DNA of 41,804 bases, taken from positions 27,789-69,592 of the forward strand of contig NZ_FWER01000052.1 in the NCBI RefSeq assembly GCF_900169785.1, read 5' to 3'. Position 1 is the first letter of the stretch. The number at the start of each line of letters is the position of its first letter. The DNA is from Rhizobium sullae. GTDB lineage: Bacteria; Pseudomonadota; Alphaproteobacteria; Rhizobiales; Rhizobiaceae. Shown here in pieces: positions 8,518 to 15,551 of the stretch. The translations under genes and the position numbers were made by a program. Below the pieces are notes generated by a model. That model did not search any database, was not told the DNA's origin, and saw nothing but the letters and a program-made list of their open reading frames with translations.

Positions 8518-9237
8518 TCAAGCTTCCGCAACGTTGGTGGCCGACTTGCGGCCTTTAAAGCCCTTCGCCAGCAGGAACATCTCGACCGATTCGGCACGCG
8601 AGGAAGCGGGCTTGACGTGCACAACCTGGCGGAAATGCTGTTTCAGCATGTTCAGCAATTCGCGCTCCGTGCCGCCCTGAAAGGTCTTGGCGAGGAAATG
8701 GCCGCCGTCGCCCAGAACCTCAACGGCAAAGTGCGCCGCCACTTCGCAGAGATGCATCGTGCGCAAATGGTCGGTGCGGTGGTGGCCGGTGGTGGGGGCC
8801 GCCATGTCGGACATCACCAGGTCCGGCGTGCCGCCGACCGCTTCCATCAGTTTCGCCGGCGCTTCCGGATCAAGAAAATCGAGCTGCAGGATCTTCACGC
8901 CGGGAAGCGGCGCCATTTCCAGGAAATCGATGGCCGCAACGCGGATATCCTCGTCGGTCGAGCCGGTCACCTTGGCGGCGATCTGCGACCAGCTGCCCGG
9001 TGCGGCCCCGAGATCGATGATGCGGCGGGCGCCTTTGAGGATATTGTGCTTCTCGTCGATCTCCAGCAGCTTGAAGGCAGCGCGGGCCCGATAGCCTTCG
9101 AGCTGCGCGCGCTGCACGTAAGGATCGTTGATATGGCGCTGCAGCCACTGGCGCGATGAGGCCTTGAGCTTCTTTTTCTTGACGCGCTGGCCGAGCTTGC
9201 GGCCGGTGCGGTTGCCTGCGATCGGTGCCTTTGTCAT
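8518..9237 (-). CDS. rlmE: 23S rRNA (uridine-2'-O)-methyltransferase RlmE (FtsJ/RrmJ)
   Basis: This enzyme methylates the 2'-O of U2552 in the A-loop of 23S rRNA using S-adenosylmethionine. The 239-residue protein has the SAM site IIDLGAAPGSWSQ (residues about 73-85) and the K-D-K-E catalytic tetrad: Lys56 (RAAFKLLEID), Asp144 (MSDMAAP), Lys184 (LAKTFQGG) and Glu219 (ESVEMFLL). A lysine-rich N-terminal extension (KKKKLK near residue 20) precedes the fold and could add RNA contacts. The stop of the upstream ppx-type gene lies 6 bp before its ATG, so the two are cotranscribed, the usual order in rhizobia. Confidence 0.95.
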   Translation of the reverse strand: MTKAPIAGNRTGRKLGQRVKKKKLKASSRQWLQRHINDPYVQRAQLEGYRARAAFKLLEIDEKHNILKGARRIIDLGAAPGSWSQIAAKVTGSTDEDIRVAAIDFLEMAPLPGVKILQLDFLDPEAPAKLMEAVGGTPDLVMSDMAAPTTGHHRTDHLRTMHLCEVAAHFAVEVLGDGGHFLAKTFQGGTERELLNMLKQHFRQVVHVKPASSRAESVEMFLLAKGFKGRKSATNVAEA

Positions 9238-9243
9238 TCATTC

Positions 9244-10839
9244 CTACCTTGCGCGCTGGCCGCGGCGGTTTCGATGACGCCGCCAGACGCCGTCGTCCGC
9301 CATCATGTCGGTCAAGAGGCCTTCCCTCAAGCCGCGATCGGCAACGCGCATGCGCGGGCTCGGCCAGCGGCGGCGGATCGCCTCCAGAATGGCGCAGCCG
9401 GCGAGCACCAGATCGGCGCGGTCCGGCCCGATGCAGGGATTGGCGGCGCGGCTTTCGAAATCCCAGGAGAGGAGCTTCGCCTGCATGGCCGAGACCTCGT
9501 CATCCGAAAGCCAGATGCCATCCACCTTGCGGCGGTCGTAGCGCGGCAGGTCGAGGTGGACGCCAGCCAGCGTCGTTACCGTGCCGGACGTGCCGATCAG
9601 GTGAAAGTCGCCCGAATGTGCGATCTCAATTTCTGGGCAGTCGAAGCGCGCAAGCATGCCGCCCACTTCCGACACCATGGTCTCGAAGCTCTCGGGTGTT
9701 ACATGTTGCCCGCCATGGCGCTCGGACAGCGTGACGACGCCGACCGGCAGCGAGGTCCAGTGGGTGATGTGATTGGCAAGGCGGCTGAAGCGGCTCTCGC
9801 CGATACGGATCACAGCGATTTCCGAGGAACCGCCGCCGATATCGAAAAGCACGACTGAACGTGTTTCGCGGCCGACCAGTGACGAGCAGCCGGATACGGC
9901 AAGGCGCGCTTCGGTTTCGCGGTCGATGATTTCGAGTTCGAGGCCGGTTTCCGCCACGACGCGCTCAAGGAAGATGTCGCCGTTTGCGGCCTGACGGCAG
10001 GCTTCGGTAGCGATCAGCCGCATGCGGCGGATCTCGCGGCTCTTGAGCTTTGAGGCGCAGACACGCAGCGCATCGACGGCGCGGTCCATCGCCTCGCTGG
10101 AAAGGCGGCCACTGGCAGCAAGCCCCTCGCCGAGGCGGACGATTCGCGAAAAGGCATCGACGACGCGGAACTGGCCCGGCCGGGTGGGTTGGGCAATGAG
10201 CAGGCGGCAGTTGTTCGTGCCGAGGTCAAGCGCGGCATAGAGTTCGTCCGGCCAGGGATGCTCGCCGGCGCGATCGCGGCGCTCGCGTTCAGGCGGCCGG
10301 CCGCTGCGATTGAAGCCATCGTCTCGAGGCTCGGAATGCCCATTGGCTTTTGCGATCACTGGGGCTTTCGCGATAGCTGGAGCTCTCGCAATGGCGGAAT
10401 TCTTGGCAGTGGCAGTAAGCTCGGCCGCGATCGCTGGCTGATCGACGGCCTTGCCGGGCGCCAGTGGTCGTCCCTGCAGGCCGCGTTTTCCGCGGTGCTT
10501 GCGCCGGTTGCGGCGGCTGGACGAAGCCTCACCATCTGTCCGCGCGACTGGAGCCGGCTTTTCATGCTGCTGGATCGCTGGGGATGCGTCGTCACGGCGC
10601 TGGCCGCCGTTACTGCGGCGGCGGCGTTTGCGCTTGCGGGCCGGGTTCCCGGCCGCAGCTTCCATCGGGCGCGCTGCCTCTCCGGATGTCTCGGAGGAGG
10701 CCTGCGAAGCGGCATGAGGCGCGTTGCGGGGCTGGTCGCCCCGTTTGCCCTTGCGGCGCCGGGATTTCTTGCCGTCCCTGCGCACTGCCGCTGACGCCCC
10801 GTCAAATTGCGGCTTTGCGCCGCCTTCGGGGTCTTCCAC
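9244..10839 (-). CDS. Ppx/GppA family phosphatase with long basic N-terminal extension
   Basis: The C-terminal part (from about residue 199, YAALDLGTNNCRLLIAQ) is a Ppx/GppA phosphatase of the actin-like ATPase superfamily. It includes the phosphate loops FDIGGGSSE and GTSGTVTT and the catalytic-region glutamate in TEACR. These enzymes hydrolyse inorganic polyphosphate and/or pppGpp. Before it lie about 198 residues that look disordered: clusters of Arg/Lys (RKRKRRRRS, RRNRRKHRGKRG) and a short Ala-rich near-repeat (AIARAPAIAKAPVIAKA). Total length is 531 residues against about 300-330 for the enzyme core. I chose the GTG at 10839 because GGAAAA sits 6 nt upstream; a longer frame runs into the promoter region of tRNA-Gln. 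It is cotranscribed with rlmE. Confidence 0.85.
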   Translation of the reverse strand: MEDPEGGAKPQFDGASAAVRRDGKKSRRRKGKRGDQPRNAPHAASQASSETSGEAARPMEAAAGNPARKRKRRRRSNGGQRRDDASPAIQQHEKPAPVARTDGEASSSRRNRRKHRGKRGLQGRPLAPGKAVDQPAIAAELTATAKNSAIARAPAIAKAPVIAKANGHSEPRDDGFNRSGRPPERERRDRAGEHPWPDELYAALDLGTNNCRLLIAQPTRPGQFRVVDAFSRIVRLGEGLAASGRLSSEAMDRAVDALRVCASKLKSREIRRMRLIATEACRQAANGDIFLERVVAETGLELEIIDRETEARLAVSGCSSLVGRETRSVVLFDIGGGSSEIAVIRIGESRFSRLANHITHWTSLPVGVVTLSERHGGQHVTPESFETMVSEVGGMLARFDCPEIEIAHSGDFHLIGTSGTVTTLAGVHLDLPRYDRRKVDGIWLSDDEVSAMQAKLLSWDFESRAANPCIGPDRADLVLAGCAILEAIRRRWPSPRMRVADRGLREGLLTDMMADDGVWRRHRNRRGQRAR

Positions 10840-11018
10840 GTTTCGTTTTCCACGCGCCGCGCAAGTCCATGACGGTATGCAGCAGGCGCTCATTAGATTT
10901 TTGCGTTGCCGCGAGAATACCAGCGCGATGCAAAATCGCCAAATTCTTTTTGGATTCAAAAATAGAGACCTGCTCAACCTCACCCGATCAGGGTGTGGAA
11001 ATTTTTCCAAACAGGTAT

Positions 11019-11046
11019 TTGCATTCCTCCGGCTTTTGTTTATAAG
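11019..11046 (+). promoter_or_regulatory. Probable promoter of tRNA-Gln
   Basis: TTGCAT (11019-11024) and TATAAG (11041-11046) are separated by 16 nt and stand about 40 bp before the mature tRNA 5' end, consistent with a housekeeping promoter. The divergent ppx-type gene starts at 10839, so the same interval must also hold its promoter on the other strand. Confidence 0.5.
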
Positions 11047-11087
11047 CGCCGCACACCAGCGGAGCCGCTTTGCCGGCCGCACGCTGC

Positions 11088-11161
11088 TGGGGAATAGTTC
11101 AATGGTAGAACAGCGGACTCTGACTCCGTCGATCTTGGTTCGAATCCAGGTTCCCCAGCCA
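11088..11161 (+). tRNA. tRNA-Gln (anticodon CTG)
   Basis: All cloverleaf arms can be drawn: acceptor TGGGGAA/TTCCCCA, D-arm GTTC/GAAC, anticodon stem GCGGA/TCCGT with loop CTCTGAC (anticodon CTG, reading CAG codons), and T-arm CTTGG/CCAGG with loop TTCGAAT. Discriminator G and CCA are encoded (11158-11161). The gene is intact. Its 3' end, from the T-arm onward, is duplicated at 24572, which marks it as the integration target of the downstream mobile element. Confidence 0.95.
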
Positions 11162-11311
11162 ATTCTCTCTAAATCCCTTTAATTCCTTGATTTTCCAGTC
11201 GTGCCGGATATCGTTTTGGCATCATTGGCGACCTGATGCCCAGAACTGTAGCCCACAGGTGATGCCGACGCGAAAACTGCGTAGCGGCGTCGCAGGTGGC
11301 AGGCAAGGGCA
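11142..11311 (+). repeat. Left att-type direct repeat (tRNA 3' end plus integrase-proximal arm)
   Basis: From the tRNA T-arm through about 11311 this stretch aligns with 24572-24748 with small indels. Shared blocks include ttccccagccaattct, ttccttgatttt, cgacctgatgccca and acgcgaaaac. Within it, the words TGATGCCCA and TGATGCC(G/C)ACGCG recur, resembling arm-type integrase binding sites. It ends just before the integrase remnant. Confidence 0.8.
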
Positions 11312-11319
11312 ACTTTCCC

Positions 11320-11562
11320 ATGGCGGTCCGCCACGACGTCGAGAACCTTATTCGCCGCGGCAATATCTTTTACTGGTGCGCACGTGTTCCCACTTCATTT
11401 GTCAGGTGCCGTCTAGGCGGCCGGCTTTCACTGAGCCTTCATTGTTCCGATCATAAAAAGGCGCAGATGATTGGCCGAAAACTCAACCTGCGCCTGGCCG
11501 AACTGAAGACAGATCCGAGGGAAGTCATGTCGACGAAGGATCAGCTTCAAAAACTCTTCGAG
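11320..11562 (+). pseudogene. Truncated tyrosine site-specific integrase (N-terminal remnant)
   Basis: An ATG at 11320 opens about 80 codons that match the N-terminal region of rhizobial phage-type integrases: a DVENLIRRGNIFYW-CARVP motif, then LSLSLHCSDHKKAQMIGRKLNLRLAEL and TKDQLQKLFEH. The catalytic tyrosine-recombinase domain is missing; homology stops near 11562, where unrelated IS66-linked sequence begins, and the frame closes at 11604. Its position directly 3' of a tRNA gene is the classic place for the integrase of an integrative element. The intact enzyme would have recombined the tRNA-Gln att site. Confidence 0.7.
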
Positions 11563-11638
11563 CATGTTCTGCTCCCACGTTGTCCTTGCCGCCCTAATCT
11601 GTGATCGCCTTTCCATGGACAAGCGACGGGGATTCTCC

Positions 11639-11971
11639 ATGGAGACTACATTGGAGGTTCTCACGACCAGAAAGTCTGGACGTGAGGTTCACCGGCAATG
11701 GCCGGACGAGGTCAAGGCGCAGATCGTTTCGGAGAGCCTTCGGCCTGGTGCGATGGTGAAAGAAGTGGCAGAGCGGCATGGTTTGAACCCAAACCACTTG
11801 TCCACCTGGCGAACGATGGCGCGGCAGGGCAAGCTGGTTCAAGGGATCGGGATGGCTCGAGATGACTGGCATCTCTATCAATGGGGCGACAAGGTTGAGG
11901 TGATCGCGCCCAAGGGACTGCAGACCCCAGTTAATGGCTATCAAAGGTCGGATTTCAAAGCCTTGCCATGA
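11639..11971 (+). pseudogene. IS66-family OrfA fragment fused in frame to a regulator tail
   Basis: The first about 67 codons (METTLEVLTTRKSGREV...HLSTWRTMARQGKLV) match OrfA (TnpA) of IS66-family insertion sequences, with its helix-turn-helix. At about 11840 the homology ends. The frame continues for about 43 codons (DWHLYQWGDKVEVIAPKGL...YQRSDFKALP) that resemble the C-terminus of WYL-domain transcriptional regulators. OrfB and OrfC of IS66 are absent, and no terminal inverted repeats were found. This is a deletion scar rather than a working transposase. The WYL assignment is from memory and moderately sure. Confidence 0.6.
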
Positions 11972-12224
11972 TCGGCTTCCGAGCACGGACCTCCACGCAG
12001 AATATTTCAGGCCGCATTTCCAATGCCCCGTTCGCGGTTGCCGTCGCGCGCACCGCGAAGCTGGAAGGTTGCATGGATTGGTCGCACAAAGACAACGTCT
12101 GCTTCTCGAGATGAAACATCGCATGGCAACGGCAGATTGGGACGCAAGGCGGAGAAACGCGCGGTGATCGCTAGAGGAAAGTTGGGACCCCAAAAGCGAA
12201 AATAATTGCCGCAAGATCCCTCCT

Positions 12225-12348
12225 GTTGACTGAGGCCCAAAGCCAGGCACAAAGCTGGGATCCACGGTCGCTCGCGATGGGAAAACAGAGGGAATTTCAA
12301 GGCGATTTTGATAGGCCATTGAAATCATGTGAGGATCCAAGATCCCAG
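12225..12348 (+). repeat. Right-end repeat of integrative element, decayed copy
   Basis: This block matches 24462-24590: TTGACTGAGGCCCAAAGCCA, then CACAAAG-TGGG, CCACGGTCGCTCGCGA, an imperfect inverted repeat, and CATGTGAG-ATCCAAG. In the other copy the last bases run into an att core (gaatccaaggtttccccag). Here the corresponding bases (ggatccaagatcccag) are degraded. It therefore looks like the right end of a first, shrunken element. Confidence 0.75.
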
Positions 12349-12614
12349 GCAGGCGCAATTTAGGCCTGTAACGCTTCTTCTCGCTGTACTAAGTATTCCC
12401 AGTAATTCTGCAGTTTTTTCAGCTATTTGGTTGGATTTTCCCACGCGGCGCTGGCGCGAACGTCATTCTAGTTCGTAGCAATCTGCGATCACACAAAATG
12501 ATGGCTGGGGATCCGATCCTGAGCATCCGAAACCGCTTTCGGAATGCGCCCAAATGCTGACTCCCAAAGATTTTCGCGCCTCCTATGGCAGACCCTTCGC
12601 CTGTCGCCCTGCGC
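12349..12614. other. No gene recognised between element end and mscS-type gene
   Basis: About 265 bp follow the decayed element end. Short frames exist but none resembles a known protein. The end of the MscS-type gene (minus strand) closes the interval. A small inverted repeat, CGAAC-N9-GTTCG, is visible near 12459-12477, without a U-run. I see nothing further. Confidence 0.4.
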
Positions 12615-14804
12615 TCAGGTCGACGCAGCCGCGATTGCCTCATTGTGTTTGGCCAAGGCCTGCTGGGCCGCCGCGGCGACGTCCTGTCCCCTGTCGCCTG
12701 CAACTTGAACCGTCGGAAAGGCCGGCTTGATATCATTGTCGTGAAAGGCCTTGTTGATCATCATCAGCGCCCGCCGCTTCAGGGTGAACTGCTCGCCAGG
12801 AACAGTCGTGAACTTCATCCGCAGGATCAGGCCCGAGTCGCCGAGACTGTCGATGCCCTGCATCTTGAGGGGCTCGATGGTGATCGGAGCCAGTTCCGGA
12901 TCGACGAGCAGTTCCTGTCCGATCTTCTTGATAATCTTGCGCGCCTTGTCGACGTCGGTATCGTAACCGACCGTGACCGTGAGCTTTTCGACGACCCAGT
13001 CGCGGCTGAGGTTCTGGACCGCGCCAAGCTCGCTGAACGGAACGATATAGATCGCGCCGCGATGATGGCGCAACTTCACCGACCTTAGGCTGAACGACTC
13101 GACGGTGCCCTTGTAGCTGCCGCTTGATATGTATTCTCCAACCCGGAAGGCATCATCGAGCAGGTAGAACATGCCGCTGATGATGTCCTTGACAACGGTC
13201 TGCGCGCCGAAGCCGATGGCGACGCCGACGACCCCTGCCCCGGCGATCAGGGGCGCGATCTCGACGCCGAGCGACGACAACGCCATCATGATCGCGACTG
13301 CGACGAACAGGATCATCAGGACATTCTTCAGGATCGGCAGGAGCGTTCTGATCCGGGCCCGCCGCCGCTCCCGCTCGCTGCCGGCTTCGTGCGCTGATTC
13401 CGTCTCACCAAGCTTCCTGTCGATCAGTACCTTCACGACATTCCAGATAAGGTCAAGCACAAGCAGGATAATGCCGGCACTCAGCGCTCCGCGCATCAGC
13501 CGCAAGGCCCCGGTATCCTGGGCGGCGATCGAGGTCAGATTAACGTCGAGGACGTCCGCCAGCAGAATGATAGCACCGACGATGAGCGCCGCGCGAATTC
13601 CCCGTTCAACCATGACCGAGACGACACCCGGCCTGGTCTTCTCCTCCGAATCGGGGATGCTGCCCTGCAGAAAATTGTCGACCGCCGCCCGTGTCAGGGC
13701 AATCGCGCCGGGTAGTGCCGCGGCGACGACGGCGATCCAGAACAGCTTCATGGCCCCTGCCACCCACAGAAGCCAGAGCGCGGTGAAGTAAACCGTCCAC
13801 AGCCAGTTGCGCGCATGTTGGCCGATGCGGCCGAAGCGACTTGCCTGATCCGTCGGTTGGAGCGTCACCGGACGCCGCCAAACCGCCTCGATGCCGAGAA
13901 CGAGGAGAACAATCCCGAGCGCGTATGCCGCCACCTGCCGGGCGGGTTCCGAAAAGCCGAGAGTTACGAGAAGATGCACCGTCACCGAACCGAAGGCGAA
14001 CCATCCCACCGCATAGCCGAGCCGCCTTGTCCAATGGGCCGCGGCCTGGTCGGTGATGGGGACGACGCGGAAACGCTGCGCATCGGCGAAATTACCCGAT
14101 CCGGACGGCGCAAGCAGGAAATCGAAAGCGACGCCCGCGAGCCGGAAGATCATCACCGCGAACAGGTAGCCGACGACGATCTCACGGACGAGCGGCGGCC
14201 ATTCGAAGGCGAGGAAGAAGCCGATGCTGCCGAGGGCGAAGGCCAGCACATAGCATGTCGACCACAGCAGTCTTGCGGAGATTGCGGCGAGCCTGCAGCG
14301 CACGGTCAGAAGCTGACCCGATGCGATCCATGCGCGCCAGCCCCTGCTGATCCACCGGAAGCTCCATTGAGCCGCCAAACCGGCAGCGACGAAAGCAAGA
14401 ACGAAGAAGATCGGTCGCGCGCTCTGGCTCGAGTCGAGCTCGCGCTGCAGGACGGCGGCCGCACCTCCGGTTTCCGACGGAAACGAGCGGACACCCTCCA
14501 GCAGGTCGGCGGCGTGGGCGCGGAACCTCGTCGCGAATTCGGCATACGAGACGCTCGGCCCCTCCGGTATTGCTGCAGGGGCCGAAGCCGTGGCGGCAGG
14601 ATTGGCGCTCAGCAACCAGGATCGCACCTGCGGATCGTCGACCAGTTCGAGAAAGCGCCGAACTTTCTCCGCCTGCGCCGCGTCCGGAGCCACCGCCTGC
14701 GCGAAGGCCGACGGAGAAACCAGAAGAACGCCGACCGCAATGACAACGCCGGCAACGGCCATTCGGATGAACGCGAACATTCCCTTTGAAAGCAACATTT
14801 CCAT
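12615..14804 (-). CDS. MscS family mechanosensitive ion channel
   Basis: The 729-residue protein has a signal peptide (ending about residue 36, SAFAQA), a periplasmic helical stretch, and about ten hydrophobic segments between residues 130 and 540. The MscS core follows: the pore-lining helix AGAGVVGVAIGFGAQTVVKD, then SGMFYLLDDAFRVGEYI and a cytoplasmic beta/alpha domain ending near residue 700. These channels open under membrane tension and release solutes on osmotic downshift; long multi-helix versions resemble YbdG/YjeP-type or MscK-like members. It lies 33 bp downstream of the truncated DUF900 gene on the same strand. A tail rich in Ala/Gln ends the protein. Confidence 0.9.
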   Translation of the reverse strand: MEMLLSKGMFAFIRMAVAGVVIAVGVLLVSPSAFAQAVAPDAAQAEKVRRFLELVDDPQVRSWLLSANPAATASAPAAIPEGPSVSYAEFATRFRAHAADLLEGVRSFPSETGGAAAVLQRELDSSQSARPIFFVLAFVAAGLAAQWSFRWISRGWRAWIASGQLLTVRCRLAAISARLLWSTCYVLAFALGSIGFFLAFEWPPLVREIVVGYLFAVMIFRLAGVAFDFLLAPSGSGNFADAQRFRVVPITDQAAAHWTRRLGYAVGWFAFGSVTVHLLVTLGFSEPARQVAAYALGIVLLVLGIEAVWRRPVTLQPTDQASRFGRIGQHARNWLWTVYFTALWLLWVAGAMKLFWIAVVAAALPGAIALTRAAVDNFLQGSIPDSEEKTRPGVVSVMVERGIRAALIVGAIILLADVLDVNLTSIAAQDTGALRLMRGALSAGIILLVLDLIWNVVKVLIDRKLGETESAHEAGSERERRRARIRTLLPILKNVLMILFVAVAIMMALSSLGVEIAPLIAGAGVVGVAIGFGAQTVVKDIISGMFYLLDDAFRVGEYISSGSYKGTVESFSLRSVKLRHHRGAIYIVPFSELGAVQNLSRDWVVEKLTVTVGYDTDVDKARKIIKKIGQELLVDPELAPITIEPLKMQGIDSLGDSGLILRMKFTTVPGEQFTLKRRALMMINKAFHDNDIKPAFPTVQVAGDRGQDVAAAAQQALAKHNEAIAAAST

Positions 14805-14837
14805 CGTGTTTCTCTATTTTCGGGCATTTGCCTCAAG

Positions 14838-15350
14838 TCAGACCGATTGCGCCTGTCGTCTATTTCCTGCAGTGCGGATCCGACCCGAGCCGACAGTCTG
14901 GCGGCCGCTTCGGCCGCGAAGTATTTTTACCGCCGAGCGCGTCGAGCTGACAGAGGCACTGAGCCTGGCCTTGGCGGCGTTCACGTCCACCTCTTCCGCC
15001 TTCAGCACCGCGAAATCTGTCGCCGGATTGGAAGGCAGCTTGTTTGGCCAGGCGACGTCCCCGACCTTTCGGGCGCTCGCTGGAGGGATGGACACGGTGA
15101 TGTCGGCGAAGGCCGGAGCGCGGGCGCGTTCGCCGCTAAACATCTCGCCGGGGATCGCAGACCGGCTGCGCGTCGTCGTGATCAGCATATCGACGCGACT
15201 GGATTTGAAAGACGTGTCTGCGACCGGCGTCAGGACACCCTTCGGATGCCATCTGCAACCCGACAGGACGATGAGCATCCCGCATACGAATATCCGTTGA
15301 AGATGTCGGGCAGGTGCCGACGTCATCGTGCGGCTATTTTTGCTGTTCAC
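14838..15350 (-). pseudogene. Truncated DUF900-type alpha/beta hydrolase lipoprotein
   Basis: The first about 130 residues match the intact DUF900 hydrolase at 26095-27471, nearly residue for residue in MLITTTR, GEMF(S/T)GERARAPAFADITVSIPP and KVGDVAWP followed by LPSNPATDFA. A clean lipobox (LSGC) suggests the ancestor was a lipoprotein. After the EEVDVNAAKARL stretch the sequence becomes unrelated and stops, so the hydrolase core with its Ser nucleophile (GxSxG-like SMGNW in the paralogue) is lost. The fragment could still make a secreted stub of about 170 residues, but I treat it as a pseudogene. The MscS gene starts 33 bp downstream. Confidence 0.75.
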
Positions 15351-15551
15351 CCAGCTCCCCCGTAGTGACCGCGCGGTGTCTGTCCCGCGCCCCGTTCCGA
15401 TGCCGGGCTCTGAAACACTACGCGACGACGAAGCCGCACGCCCGTAACATCCTGTAGGTTACGGGGTGGCTTGCCGCGTTTCCCCTGCCGACCCGCGCGC
15501 CCGCAGTCGCGACTGGGCATCAAAGCGGCCAGCGAAACCCATGCTCGAGCA

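Noticed and set aside
11396..11640. Terminal inverted repeats of a complete IS66 element
   Set aside because: No matching inverted ends or OrfB/OrfC sequence could be found; only an OrfA fragment remains.
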